Below the pieces are notes generated by a model. The model searched no databases. It saw only the letters and a program-made list of their open reading frames with translations, and was not told where the DNA came from. Below are positions 1 through 10,780 of a stretch of 64,000 nucleotides of DNA, in pieces (the first letter of the stretch is position 1; every line of letters starts with the position of its first letter). The stretch spans positions 177,715,928-177,779,927 of the forward strand of contig NC_053496.1 in NCBI RefSeq assembly GCF_905171775.1, in the 5' to 3' direction. Source of the DNA: Rana temporaria (lineage: Eukaryota; Chordata; Amphibia; Anura; Ranidae). The translations under genes were made by a program, and so were the position numbers.

Positions 1-485
1 CTTGATAGAGAAGAGCGCTCCCTACGTGAAGATCTGGGGAGACGTCGGAGGGTCTCCTGAACACTGTCTACAGTGAGATTTGTGATTTAATTCGAATTTC
101 GTACTGCTTTCAAGGCGGTCAACTGTTTTCACAAGGTGTTTCAAGATCACCCGTGTTGTTGAACACTATGCAAGGCCTGTTGCCTATTGGCACTTCAATG
201 CCGGCTGCTGAACTTGGCCCCCCTGAGGAGAACCCCTCGTGGACATTACGTTTTTCTTTGTTTTTTTCTTATGTTCTTTTTGTTTTGAATGGGGTCCGGT
301 TGGACCACCCACCCACAGTCTGACTAACATCCCCCTTATTTACAGGTCATGTCTACTTAATTAGGAACTGCCTTTAACTTTTTCCCTATATAATGTGCTC
401 TTTCGGATGATATGTGAATATTGCTGTGCCTTCCGTTTTCACCTTCAATTTAAAGGTTCCAAATGTGTACTGCAATGTCTTATGG

Positions 486-1725
486 CTGCGCAATGTGTTT
501 TGACTAGCTGGAATGTGAGGGGCCTGAGAAACAGGGTGAAACGATTGGCGGTGATGCATGTCCTTAAAGCGGTAGTTCACCCACAATCCCATGATTTTAC
601 CATCGAGACAGGCATTGTAGCGCGAGCTACAGTATGCCTGTCCCGATTTTTTTAACCCCGTACTCACCTTGTAGTCGTCCATCGTAGATTTCGGCTCCCG
701 CGGGGAATGGGCGTGCCTATGGAGAGGGAGGATGATTGACGGCCGGCCCTGGCACGTCACTCTCCCCGAAGACAGCCGGAGTAGGTCTCGGCTCTTCACG
801 GCGCCTGCGCACAGGCTATGCGCACGCGTCGTGAAGACCAAGCCTATTTCGGCTATTTCCGGAGAAGCGTGACGCGCCAGAGCCGGCCGTCAATCATCCT
901 CCGTCTCCAGAGGCACGCCCATTCCCCGGTATCTTCGATGGACGACTACAAGGTGAGTATGGGGGGAAAAAATTCGGGACAGGCATACTGTAGCTCGCGC
1001 TACAATGCCTGATTTTAAGGTAAAAAAAAAAAAAAAAAAAAATTTTCCCGTCGATAGGGTGAACCCCCGCTTTAAGTGTCTGGGTTCTTCTGTGGTTTGT
1101 CTGCAGGAGACCCATATGTTATCGGGTCAGGCATCGCCATTCTCTTCTAGGGTATTTGGTACCCAGTTTCACTCTGCCTTCTCATCCTATGCCAGAGGGG
1201 TCAGTGTATTAATAGGTACAAATGTTCCCTTTGCCTATACAACTTCACTTATTGATCCCTGTGGTCAGTTTATTTTTTTGCTATGTTCTTTGGATAACTT
1301 ACAATGCATTATTGCGAATGTGTAATATACCGCCCCCCTTCTCGGTAGAAGTCCTTAAAACTTTGGTCACTCTTCTATCACTCCACCCGGGTACTCCTGC
1401 CCTGATTGTGGGGGACTTCAATAATAATTTGAATGCGGATCTTGACAAATATTCTCCTGGGGCATTGGCAGCTAACCTGAAAGGGGGCCCGACGCCCTTC
1501 ACTCGGCTTTTGCTGGAGCTGGGGTTGAGGGATGTTTGGAGGCTCAGCCATCCACAGGCGAAATGTTATTCATGTCACTGTCACGCATAGAGGCCTCTCT
1601 AGAATAGACCTTGGTTTGGGCAATGACGGGATGCTTCCTCTGGTATCTTCCTCACGGTATGAGGCAAGAACTGTCTCGGACCATTCCCCCTTATGTATTG
1701 TAATTCTAACCTCCGGAATTTCCAA
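486..1725 (+). pseudogene. LINE ORF2 apurinic-type endonuclease domain, broken
   Basis: The EEP endonuclease starts with TSWNVRGLRNRVKR (about 505-550). It is interrupted by a 508-bp MITE insertion at 564-1075 and continues with CLQETHM (about 1100-1120). It then changes frame near 1300-1330 to GDFNNNLNADLD (about 1410-1450) and again near 1530 to reach the SDHSP motif (about 1675-1690). These are the usual metal-binding and catalytic motifs of LINE endonucleases. Two frameshifts besides the insertion make it a pseudogene. Confidence 0.85.
564..1075. mobile_element. Palindromic TTAA-flanked MITE (piggyBac-like) inside the LINE
   Basis: The element lies between two TTAA copies (564-567 and 1072-1075). 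Its ends are inverted: AGCGGTAGTTCACCC on the left and the complement of AGCGGGGGTTCACCC on the right. The two halves are largely complementary over about 200 bp each, for example GGCATTGTAGCGCGAGCTAC at 612-631 and its reverse complement near 991-1010. Removing one TTAA plus the element restores the LINE reading frame across the junction. A TTAA target and precise insertion are the mark of the piggyBac superfamily. No transposase is encoded, so it is non-autonomous. Confidence 0.85.
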
Positions 1726-2031
1726 ACGGGTTTACTGGAAGCTCAACCCATTCTGGTTGTCGCTCCTCCCTGACTCTGACCCCATTCGCACTAATCTAGC
1801 AATGTTTGTTCGTGTTAATAGACATTCGGCTGGGCTCAGTATTTTCTGGGACTCGCTGAAGGCCTATCTAAGGAGTCAATTTATCAGATCTATTAAGGCT
1901 GTAAAAACTGGGACCAGGTCTTGGGAGCAATCCGTGCTTTGGGAGGTTGAGAGGATCGAGTCTACTTTTATTGACTCCCCTCTGAACAAACAGAGAGGTC
2001 ATGGCATGAGGCTCAACGTATTGCTAAACAT

Positions 2032-3490
2032 ATGGTATTGATGAAGGCTGAAAATAAAAGGTTCTTTCTTCAGCGGAAATACTTTGAGGAGGGGGAGGGC
2101 ACAGGTCATATGTTAGCCATGATGGTGAGGGCGCAGAGGGGTTCTGCTCACATAGAGGAAATTACTAACTCTTCAGGGGTTTTGGTCTCCTCACATGCAG
2201 AAATTCTGTCTACCTTCAGGGATTTCTATGCTTATGTGTATTCGTCTAAGGTGTCGCCTACTGTGGGGGAGATTAACTACTTTTTGGACCGTGCCAACTC
2301 CCGCGTCTTTCGGCCCTGAATGTGGAGCAACTGAATGCCCCTCTCACGGCTGATGAGATGGTGGAGGCATTGGCGCTGTCCTCTCCTGGTCAATCTCTGG
2401 GCTCGGATGGCTTGCCGGCGGAGGTGTACAAGCTCTACTCGCATATGCTGATACCGCATTTGCGGGAAGTGTTCATGGATGCGTTGGAAGGGGGAAGCCT
2501 GCCACAGTCCATGAATGAAGCGATAAATCGTCTTATTGCTAAAACCTGGTAAGGAGGCCCATTCACCAGACTTATAGGCCTATTTCGTTATTGACGACAG
2601 ATGTGAAATTACTGGCAAGGGTGTTGGCTACCAGACTGGCTAAAGTAATACACAAATTAGTCCATAAAGACCAATCAGGGTTTATTCCTACCCGATCTAC
2701 GGCCCTTAAGATTAGACGTCTATTTCTTAAGGTACCTGCCAAGAACGTGGGTCAGAGAGCAATTCTTTCATTGGACACTGCCAAAGCTTTTGACAGCGTT
2801 GAATGGCCCTATTTGTGGGAAGTATTGAAATGCTTTGGACTAGGTGATACTTTTATCAAGTGGGTCCGGTTGTTATATGCAGCCCCCATGGCTCGGATCC
2901 ACGTGAATAGGGACCTCTCGGACTCTTTCCCTCTTAGAGGCACAAGGCAGGGGTGTCCATTGTCACCCCTGTTATTTGCGTTGGCTCTTGAACCACTCGC
3001 AGCCCTGATCCGATTGTCGCCATCGATCAATGGCTTTGAGAGGGGGTTGGGCACTGAAAACAAGGTTTCCCTTTACGCGGACGACATGCTGCTGTATTTG
3101 GGGGATGTGGATACATCCCTCACCACAGCTATGGAGATGATTCAACAGTTCGGTTCCTTGTCGGGATTCTCTATCAATTGGAGTAAGTCTGTCCTTTTGC
3201 CAGTTGATAGCCAAACAATTTCATTGCCGGCTGCTGTGGGGTCCATCAAGGTTGTCTCTTCTTTTAAATATTTAGGTGTCCAGGTATCGGCTAGTCCACT
3301 GACGTACTTGGAAGAGAATCTCCTAACTCTTTTCAAAAGACTCCAAATAACGTGTTATACTTGGTGCAAACTCCCATTATCAGTCATTGGCAGGATAAAT
3401 CTAATTAAGATGGTTTGGTGCCCCCAACTATTTTATATGTTATGCATAATTCCCCTCAGTGGATACCCCGCAGATGGTTTACTCGTATAG
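2032..3490 (+). pseudogene. LINE ORF2 reverse transcriptase domain, broken
   Basis: The reading runs through three frames: 2032-2319, 2322-2552 and 2591-3490. The last piece holds the core: KDQSGFIPTRST (template-primer region), LDTAKAFDSVEW (motif A aspartate), RGTRQGCPLSPLLFALALEPLA (motif B, positions about 2935-3000) and YADDMLLYLGD (motif C catalytic aspartates). The core is almost intact for about 300 residues. Frameshifts near 2320 and 2552-2590 and loss of frame after 3490 show that it is dead. Confidence 0.9.
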
Positions 3491-3576
3491 ACACCCTATT
3501 TAGATCCCTGATTTGGAAGAAATAAGTAGCGAGAATCCGTCTTTCAACTTTACAATATGAAAAAGATCGGGGAGGT

Positions 3577-4707
3577 ATGGCAGTCCCTAACCCTAAACTA
3601 TATTTCATTGCTTCCCAGCTGCAGCACTTGGGTGGTTTGGGGCACTTGGGTGAGTTTGATTCTATTGAAACTCTATTACGGACAGGTACACAAAATACTT
3701 CAGTGTTGGCGCCGACTGTAGTTTTCTTAAAAAAACTCTGGTCCACGGTCAAGTCTAGCTTGTGAATCTCTGGATTTATTGCAGGATTTATACGTCTTTA
3801 TGGGATAATCCCAACTTAGCAGAAGTATTCAAATTGGACGGCTTCCAGTCATGGAAGATCGCTGGCATCTGCAATGTCTCCCAGTTATACCCTCAAAACA
3901 TTTTGAAATCATTTCAGGACCTGCAGACTGAATTTAATCTTCCCTGACAACAATTGCATAGGTACCTTCAAATCCGACATGCTCTACAGGCCCAGGGTCA
4001 GATTTCAGCTCTTGTACTATCTAGTCACTCCTTGATAAGACGTTTATTTATTTTTTGGTCAGGAGAAGGGCCTAATCTCCCATATTTATTCTAGTCTATT
4101 GTTGACAGTTTAGGATTCAATGACTTTGCCGAGTAGAAAAGGTTGGACATAAATGGTGAAACTTGGGACATATGTCTACAAGCGGGTCCTCACGTCGGTT
4201 TCGCAATCACACAGATTATCCCATCTGTTTTTGTTGCATAGGGCCTACCGCACGCCTATACAATTGTTTCGTTGGGGACGGAGGGATTCTTCTCTATGCC
4301 CTAAACACTGCGGAGAGGAGGGATCGCTCATTAACCTGATGTGGCGCTGTCCCAAGTTGCACCGGTATTGGGGTAATAACACGGAGGTTGTATCCTCGGT
4401 TTATCAAGTTAGGGTCCCTTTGGATCCCCTAGTATGCATACTGGGAGCAGTTGATGAAGAAATTTGCCCTCACCCCACTAATATTGCAGTGATCAGACTT
4501 TTGTATTTAACTTGAAAGCTAGTGCCGAGGTTTTGGTTATCCCCACATGTCCCAACTAAAAAACAATGGATAGAACAAGTTAACTGTGTCCTTATAAAGG
4601 AGCTCCTTACATATCAGCATAGAAATGCTGCCTGTAAGTTTTATTCCATATGGCAGCCCTGGTTGGAGACCCCTGGGTTAGCACCCCCGCAACTGGATTT
4701 TGGCTAG
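3577..4707 (+). pseudogene. LINE ORF2 C-terminal region with Cys/His motif, broken
   Basis: Pieces at 3577-3765, 3762-3947, 4153-4515 and 4522-4707 continue ORF2 after the reverse transcriptase. The third piece has the CPKHCGEEGSL...MWRCPKLHRYW pattern found near the end of L1/Tx1 ORF2 proteins, where it is thought to help RNA or target binding. Stops and frame changes separate the pieces. The 3' untranslated region follows to about 5122 without recognised content. Confidence 0.75.
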
Positions 4708-5122
4708 GTTGCTGCAGGTATAAAAAGAATTTATATTTATAGAGGAGATCAGATTTTACTCTGTGTGCATGATGCATAGGTAAGGCACTCTAGGCACATG
4801 TCTTCTGTTTACAGTGGGGATTGGTTCGTAAAAAGGGATGGACTGTGGGGAGTATTGTTTAATTGAGGCCCGTTGGCCTTCCGTTTGTCTGTGTTGGGAT
4901 GGTGGGGGTCACACCTGTCCTCCCGACGCTGCCTATCTTTCCCCCTTGTTTTTTTTTTTTTGGTAAGCTGTGTTATGGTAATATTTTTGGTGCCATTGTT
5001 TTATTTTCTCATAATGTACATGCGTTACTGGTATTACAAATCATGTGATTTTTTTTGTTGTGATCTGTAACCTGTGTGTTTTTTTTATTTTGCTTTGGCA
5101 CAATATTTAAAAAAAAAAAAAT

Positions 5123-5227
5123 TATTTTTCTCTTGGGCAAATTCAGTAGACATAGACCTTTTCTCCTCTGATGTAACAATGTAAATATAAACTTTATACT
5201 CCTAGAAATAAAATAATAATATATTTA
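5123..5227 (-). other. Residual intron of gene 0 between LINE and Harbinger-like element
   Basis: This short stretch matches the conserved intron block that lies just downstream of the acidic exon in the other units (for example 20690-20770 and 62000-62110). About 13 bp of the block are missing immediately before the next insertion. Confidence 0.7.
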
Positions 5228-6650
5228 GGCCCGGATTCTCAAACGAGTTACGCCGGTGTATCTCCAGAGCCGTCGGGCCAGATTCACGTAGCTCAGCGGA
5301 TCTATAGATCCGCTCGATCTACGTGAATTAAGATCCGCTCCCGCAAGTTTAGGAGGCAAGTGGCTAATTCACAAACCACTTACCTCCAAACTTGCGACGG
5401 CAGATCCTAAATCCCCCGGCGGAATTCAAATTCCGCGGCTAGGGGAGTGTACTATTTAAATCAGGCGCGTTCCCGCGCGGATTTAAATGCGCATGCGCCG
5501 TCCAGGGAATTTCCCGGCGTGCATTGCTCCCACTGACGTCACTAGGACGTCAGTGGTTGCGACGTGAGCGGGACTTGCGACGCGCCTGTTAGTGAATCGG
5601 CGTACGCAAACGACGTAGGAAAATTCAAATTCGACGCGGGAACGCCGGCTATACTTAACATTGGCTGCGCCTGATAAAAGAAGGGGTAAGTATACGACGG
5701 AAAACCGCTACGGAAACAACGCAAGAACACTGCGACGGGTCCGCGTACGTTCGTGAATTTGCGTATCTCGCTGATTTACATATTATTTATCGTAAATCAG
5801 CGGGAACGCCCCCGGCGCCATTTTTAAATTGAAAAAAAGATCCGACAGTGTAACACATTGTAACACTGTCGGATCTAGCCCTATCTATGCGTAACTGATT
5901 CTATGAATCCGGCGCATAGATAGGACCAGTGTAAGTCAGAGATACGATGGTGTATCTGTAGATACACCGTCGTATCTCTTTGTGAATCTGGGCCGTCGTA
6001 TCTATGCGCCTGATTCTTAGAATCAGTTACGCATAGATTTGTATTAGATCCGACCAAGGTAAGTCTCTTACGCCGTCGTATCTTAACTGCATATTTACGC
6101 TGGCCGCTAGGGGGCGTGTACGCTGAGTTACGCCTAGAAATATGTAAATCAGCTATATACGCGAATTCACGAACGGACGCCCGGCCGACGCAGTACAGAT
6201 ACGCCGTCTACGTTAGGCTTTTCTCGGCGTAAAGTTACCCCTGCTATATGAGGCGTAGATGCGGCGTACCAATGTTAAGTATGAACGTCGTTCCCGCATG
6301 GAATTTTGAATATTTTACGTCGTTTGCGAATAGGGCTGGGCGTCATTTACGTTCACGTCGAAAGCATTGGCTTCTTGCGGGTTCATTTGGAGCATGCGCA
6401 CTGGGATATTTTCATGGACGGCGCATGCGCCGTTCGTGAAAAGCGTCATTTACGTGGGGTCACATAAAATTTACATAACACACGCCCACATCTACCATAT
6501 TTGAATTAAGCGGGCTTACACCGGCCTACTTACGCCGCCGCAACTTTCGTTTGAGAATACGGCACTTGCCTGTAAAAGTTGCGGAGGCGTAACGTAAATA
6601 GGATACGCTAGGCCCGCACAAAGATACGGCCAGATACGTGAATCTAGCCC
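5228..6650. mobile_element. Harbinger-like DNA element (TTA target), carrying a second nested copy
   Basis: The ends are GGCCCGGATTCTC on the left and GAATCTAGCCC on the right, an imperfect inverted pair. TTA flanks both sides (5225-5227 and 6651-6653). Other units show the empty site with a single TTA (for example 62108-62115). A 3-bp TWA duplication is typical of PIF/Harbinger. The interior is full of short palindromes such as ACGCCGTCGTATC and has no transposase. A related element is nested at 5275-5994. Confidence 0.7.
5275..5994. mobile_element. Nested GGGCCAGATTC...GAATCTGGGCC element, 720 bp
   Basis: It begins GGGCCAGATTCACGTAG and ends TTTGTGAATCTGGGCC, an inverted terminal pair. GTC is present on both sides (5272-5274 and 5995-5997), a 3-bp target duplication. 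It splits the outer element between 5274 and 5995. It belongs to the same broad family as 13376-14074. No coding sequence was seen. Confidence 0.7.
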
Positions 6651-6668
6651 TTAGTGTTTATTACTCAC

Positions 6669-6810
6669 TTGTGTCCATATGTAGAGAAGATTCCTCCTGT
6701 TTACTTTCCATAATCATCTCCTCCTCCTCCATAGACTGCTGATCCCCACTCACCAACCTCTCTTCTTCTTCCTCTTTATACTCAACTTTGATGTCTTTCA
6801 GTTCTTCACC
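6669..6810 (-). CDS. Gene 0 acidic linker exon (142 bp)
   Basis: On the minus strand the exon follows TTTAG and ends before GTGAGT. It is open for 47 codons plus 1 nt and encodes GEELKDIKVEYKEEEEERLV followed by SGDQQSMEEEEM. This Glu/Lys-rich linker sits between the KRAB-side exons and the zinc fingers in frog ZNF genes. The exon ends in phase 1, which fits the 2-nt start of the ZNF exons seen here. The gene 0 ZNF exon must lie left of the window or be lost, since a LINE occupies the expected place. Confidence 0.75.
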
Positions 6811-6922
6811 CTAAACCCCAAAGATGATAGAATACTTGTATAAAAATGAACAAGGTACAAAGAAGAATGTCCTCTCATAGATTAGAATACATTTTTGGAT
6901 CTACATGCTCTGTCCCACCTAC

Positions 6923-7020
6923 CTGATGATGGTGAGGGATGGTGGGATCTTCCTGTGTGGAATCCCGGGAATACAGAGGACGGGGACATCTCTCTGGTGG
7001 GTTCCCATTACTGGATCCAT
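6923..7020 (-). CDS. Gene 0 NPPERCP exon (98 bp)
   Basis: The acceptor is CCTACAG and the donor GTAGGT, on the minus strand. The exon has 2 nt plus 32 codons, encoding GSSNGNPPERCPRPLYSRD and then STQEDPTIPHHHQ. It is the short spacer exon found in every unit of this cluster. Both splice sites and the frame are intact, and it ends in phase 0 to join the acidic exon. Confidence 0.75.
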
Positions 7021-7136
7021 CTGTAGGAAACACACACACTGACTGAATACATTGTTTCTATGTGTTTATCAGATGATGGGGGATCTAGGTGGAGCCTCCG
7101 TACTGCTCTCTCCTTTACAATAAAGTCTCCTCTTAA

Positions 7137-7157
7137 CCGGTGATGTGAAGGGCGGCT
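7137..7157 (-). pseudogene. Gene 0 KRAB exon remnant
   Basis: Only the last about 21 bp of the KRAB-like exon remain, the part encoding the tail after MMENQ. The donor GT is changed to TT (CACCGG then TTAAGAGG). The rest of the exon is missing, and the sequence jumps directly to the next intron. The same truncation breakpoint is seen in gene E at 62790-62809. Confidence 0.7.
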
Positions 7158-7794
7158 AAAATGACATGAATTTCATATGACCCAAAATCCTACTCACCTC
7201 TTCCTGATACAGACATCTCAGCCTCCCGCATTTGGCCGCGGGCTCCTGGACTCCCGCGAGTGCAGGGCAATCTCCCGGCTGTGCCTGTCACTCAACCACA
7301 GACAGGTAGAGCAGCCGAACTGCCAAATGGAGTACGGCTGCTCTGTCTGTGGCCGAGTGACATGTGACTGTAAGGTGCTCCGAGCTGAGGCTTGGTGGGG
7401 GGGGGGGGGGGGACAGCCCATACTGCTTTCCCCATTCTGCTTTGGCTGCTGCATGGGCAGGGGTACTTTTTTCCGTTCAATTTAGCAGTGGGCGGAGGCA
7501 GTGACGTTAATATGAAGGGGCGTTGTGTGTGAGGGGTGACACCTGTGGGCAGCGGGATCACATGATCCGCACACCCCACTGATCTGTGTCTCTCTGCTCA
7601 GATGTTGGTACCCTGCCCCTCCAGCCCTCTGCACTGCAGCTCCTCCCACACTACTGTACACAGGATGGATGAGGGAGTCCGTGGAGAAACACACTGCTGT
7701 GCATATCCCGCGCTGTTCTGAGGTCTGAAAAGTGTACACATGGACATATGCTGGGGGCACTATGGGAGGGGGGACTACTAGCACAAGTGGAGGG

Positions 7795-8110
7795 GGGTCT
7801 ATACTGATGGAGAGGGGTGTATATGCTGAGTGGGTCTATGCTGATGGAGGGGGGGTGTATATGCTGAGTGGGTCTATGCTCATGGAGGGGGGGTGTATAT
7901 GCTGAGGGGGTCTATGCTAATGGAGGGGGGTGTATATGCTGAGGGGGTCTATGCTAATGGAGGGGGGTGTATATGCTTAGGAGGTCTGCGCTGATGAAGT
8001 GGGCTGCACTGGGAGGGTCTATACTGATGGGGGGAGGTCTGTACTGAGGGGGAGCTGTCTATGCTGCGGGAGGGGGGTCTGCACTGAAGGAGGGGGTCTG
8101 CACTGAATTC
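7795..8110 (+). repeat. G-rich minisatellite inside the 1.3-kb element
   Basis: Imperfect tandem units contain GGTCTATGCTGATGGAG and GGGGGTGTATATGCTGAG, repeating roughly every 35-40 bp, with about eight copies. Confidence 0.8.
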
Positions 8111-8134
8111 GCTGACTGGGATGCCTCACCAGCC

Positions 8135-8390
8135 CCATTGCAGCCAGACCCCAGGACCAGCAGTCAGACCCTTGGCCCCAGCAGCTGGATCCCAGGACCA
8201 ACAGCCCAGCTCCAGCAGCCAGACCCTTGACCCCAGCAGCCGGACCCCAGGACCAACAGCCCAGCTCCAGCAGCCAGACCCTAGCAGCCGGATCCTTGGC
8301 CCCAGCAACCGGCCCCAGCAGCCGGACCCCAGTCTCCAGCAGCCCACCTTCAACAGCCAGACCCCAGGACCACCAACCCAGCCCCTGTGT
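8135..8390 (+). repeat. CAGCAGCCAGACCC minisatellite inside the 1.3-kb element
   Basis: Tandem variants of CAGCAGCCAGACCC and CCCAGGACCAACAG repeat through this stretch. They give open frames on both strands that are artefacts of repetition, not genes. Confidence 0.75.
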
Positions 8391-8514
8391 GAACAGGCTG
8401 CATTTCATGGGCACTGGTATAGCTGCATTTAATTGGTGGGAGGGGGGTGTCAGTGCCGGCGCAAAGCCTCACCTCCCTGAAATTAGTTTTTGCAGTTTGG
8501 GATGTCTGCTGATA

Positions 8515-8845
8515 TATACAGGAGTCTTCTCTCTGGACGGATAACAAACAGAATTATCTGGGCTGTACTGGGATAAATATGGTCTAGTACGTATCTGGCT
8601 TCTAGATGGACGGTTGGATAAATGGCTCCAATATTTAGGATGTATTTAGGTCTGTAAACCAGAAGCTCTGGGTGGACAGTTGGATTAATGGTTCCATAAG
8701 TAGGATGTATCTGTGTAAATATTACAATACTCTATATAAGTGTATATCAGTATCTTTTGGAAATAAAAGACATCACAACGACTATGGAGGAAGAGGATGG
8801 ACATAGTGGGGGGTTACTCGGTGTAAATATATGATAATATCTTAC
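8515..8845. repeat. Gene 0 intron with about two copies of the 63-bp satellite
   Basis: The block resumes the common gene-unit intron after the 1.3-kb element. It contains the motif ATAAACCAGAAGCTCTGG with GGACAGTTGGATAAATGG, the unit that is expanded at 12820-14210. Nothing else was recognised. Confidence 0.65.
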
Positions 8846-9010
8846 CTCCTCTGCTATCGGTTGAAGAAATATCTCCCTCCACTTCCAGCATGCTTTCCAC
8901 TCTCGAGAAACTTTCCGTCTGTAGAGGACATCACTTCCTGTCTGTAGATTACATTTCCTGTCTGTGTTGACATCACTTCCTGTTTGTATCAGATTTCACT
9001 TCCTGTCTCT
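8846..9010 (-). promoter_or_regulatory. Gene 0 noncoding exon 1 and ETS-type promoter
   Basis: Minus-strand exon 1 ends GAGGAG with donor GTAAGA at 8844-8845. Just upstream on the minus strand are four CAGGAAGT/CAGGAAAT motifs (about 8933-9008), consistent with ETS/GABP binding sites, spaced roughly 20 bp apart. The arrangement recurs in genes B, C, D and E. Promoter function is inferred from position and motif conservation. Confidence 0.55.
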
Positions 9011-9071
9011 GCATTCCACGCATCATAAGTGAGATCACCACCTTGTGGAAAAAATACACACTGCAGCCTAT

Positions 9072-9225
9072 GGGCCGGATTCACAAAGAGTTACGCCGGC
9101 GTATCACTAGATACGCCGACGTAACTCGGAATCTAAGCCTGTCATAAGTTTAAGTGTATGCTCAAACTGAGATACATTTAAACCTAGCTAAGATACGACG
9201 GTCTGCGCCATCGTATCTTAGGGTG
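9072..9225. mobile_element. Truncated Harbinger-like MITE end
   Basis: It begins GGGCCGGATTCACAAAGAG and carries the ACGCCGGCGTATC palindrome typical of the family at 5228 and 13376. It breaks off into the minisatellite, and no right terminus was found. Confidence 0.6.
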
Positions 9226-10780
9226 TAATCTGACCATCTCCTGTATCATGCTTGCAGCCTCTGACCACCTCCTGTACCATGTCTGCAGCCTCTGACCACC
9301 TCTTTCTATGATATTCACAGCCTTTGACCACCTCCTGTACCATGTCTGCAGTAGACATGTGCACAGCAAACATTTTAGTTTATTTCTGTTTCGTTTCTGT
9401 TCGTTTATCGTGATTCGTAACGAGTCGTAATTTCGTAAGACGTTAGTTATCGTATTCGTACTCTTTAGTATTTTCGTAACACTTTTTTTTCCGTTTCCGT
9501 TTTTTTCTGTTAGTTTATTTTTCTATTTTCGTTATATTTTGTATTCTGCCGCGTTCGTATTTGTAAAATGATTTTATTCGTTCCTTCGTTTTTACGTTAG
9601 TTTAATTTTCGTTGTTTTGCTATTCGTATTTACATTATATTTTCCATCATGCCGCATTCGTATTTTCGTAAGAAATATATTTTCGTTGCTTTATGATCAT
9701 TCGTATTTTCGTGTCTAATTTCCTTTGATTGTAAAAACTTACTTTTGTAGATTTTATTGCATTCGTAATTCTAAAACTTTTTACGTTTATTTGACACACT
9801 ACTCGTCGTAATTTTGTAATTCGTACTTTACTGTGATTGACTTGACTGTCTTAGTTAGCACACACACCCTGTCTAGAATGAAGTCTGACGTAGAAGAAAA
9901 CTAAAATATGTCAGATATTACAAATACAAATCTAGAAATTAGATGCACTGCAGTCTAACACAGAAAAAGACACAAGGAGCCAGGAGGTAATGAGAAAGAA
10001 GCTCATTGGGGGAAGGAACAAACCTCTTCAGAGGAAAGGGACAGTGCTCAGTGGCTATTGGTCAATGTCCAGAAATATTTCAGTACTAACGAAAGCTAAT
10101 TTACATTATTTTGTATTTTCGTTGTTTTCATTTCCGTTTTCCGAAGATTCGTAATTTATTTTTCTTTAGTTTTGTTCTTTAGTTAGTTAGTTTTCGTTTT
10201 TTATTCTTTGTTCGGCATTTCGGTTGTTTTCTTTTCGGTCTTCGAATATTAGTAAGTTTGCATTTTCGTTCATTTTGTTTTTCGTAATTATTATTTTTTT
10301 GGGTTCGGTATTTTCCTTGTTTCTATGTTTTCGTTTCTTTCATCTTTCGTATCTTCGTTGTTTTTCATATTCGTTATTTTGAAAGTATCGTTATTCGTTA
10401 TTAATTGCGCTAAATCGTTCGTTCATTCGTATGTTAACGAATCAACTAAAATAACGAAAATTTACGGAAAACGTATTCGTAACTTAAAAAATTGCACATG
10501 CCTAGTCTGCAGTCTCTGACCACTTCCTGTACAATGTCCGCAGCCGTTGACTACCTCCTGTACCATGTTTACAGCCTCTACCAACCTCTTGTACTATGAC
10601 TGCAGCCTCTGACCACCTCTTGTATGATGTCCACAGGGTGAGGACCACCTCCTGTATGATGTCTGCCGCCTCTAATCACCTCCTGTATCAGGTACGCAGC
10701 CTCTAATTATCTTGTCTCTTGTATCATGTCTGCAATCTCTGACCATCTCTTGTCTTTTATCATGTCTGCAGTCTCTGAGG
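9225..10780 (+). repeat. About 31-bp minisatellite, split by a transposon
   Basis: Units resemble CTGCAGCCTCTGACCACCT plus CCTGTACCATGT. They run 9225-9352 and resume 10503-10780 after the inserted element. The spacing between GCAGCC starts is 31-32 bp. Confidence 0.8.
9354..10502. mobile_element. TA-flanked element with TTCGTATTCG-rich body
   Basis: TA lies on both sides (9352-9353 and 10503-10504). The ends are GACATGTGCA on the left and TGCACATGCC on the right, inverted with 9 of 10 matching. The body is AT-rich and dominated by TTCGT and TTCGTAA words, with an unrelated block at 9830-10080. A TA duplication suggests the Tc1/mariner group. No transposase reading frame was found. Confidence 0.6.

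Larger units (their letters stand above)
1..5122 (+). mobile_element. Degenerate L1/Tx1-clade LINE (non-LTR retrotransposon), 5' end outside the window
   Basis: Fragments of one ORF2 polyprotein follow each other in order on the plus strand: an APE-type endonuclease, a reverse transcriptase with YADD, and a C-terminal domain with a CPKHC...MWRCPKLHRYW Cys/His pattern. The order and motifs fit the L1/Tx1 group. Many frameshifts and stops mean it cannot be active. Bases 1-394 carry no recognised domain and are probably the end of ORF1 and the linker. The element ends at an A-run near 5110-5122. Ordinary gene-unit intron sequence resumes at 5123, matching the block near 61990. The left target-site duplication lies outside the window. 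Confidence 0.85.
7210..8508. mobile_element. 1.3-kb element with 6-bp target duplication and CAGACATC ends
   Basis: CTGATA occurs on both sides (7204-7209 and 8509-8514), while other units have it once at this place (for example near 41477). The termini are CAGACATCTC on the left and GGGATGTCTG on the right, inverted with 9 of 10 bases matching. The interior is GC-rich and includes a 16-G run near 7397-7412 and two minisatellites. No transposase was seen. The superfamily is uncertain, because the terminal CA and 6-bp duplication do not fit a standard class. Confidence 0.6.

Noticed and set aside
8019..8547. Open frames on both strands in the CAGCAGCCAGACCC repeat
   Set aside because: Low-complexity translation of a tandem repeat inside a transposable element.
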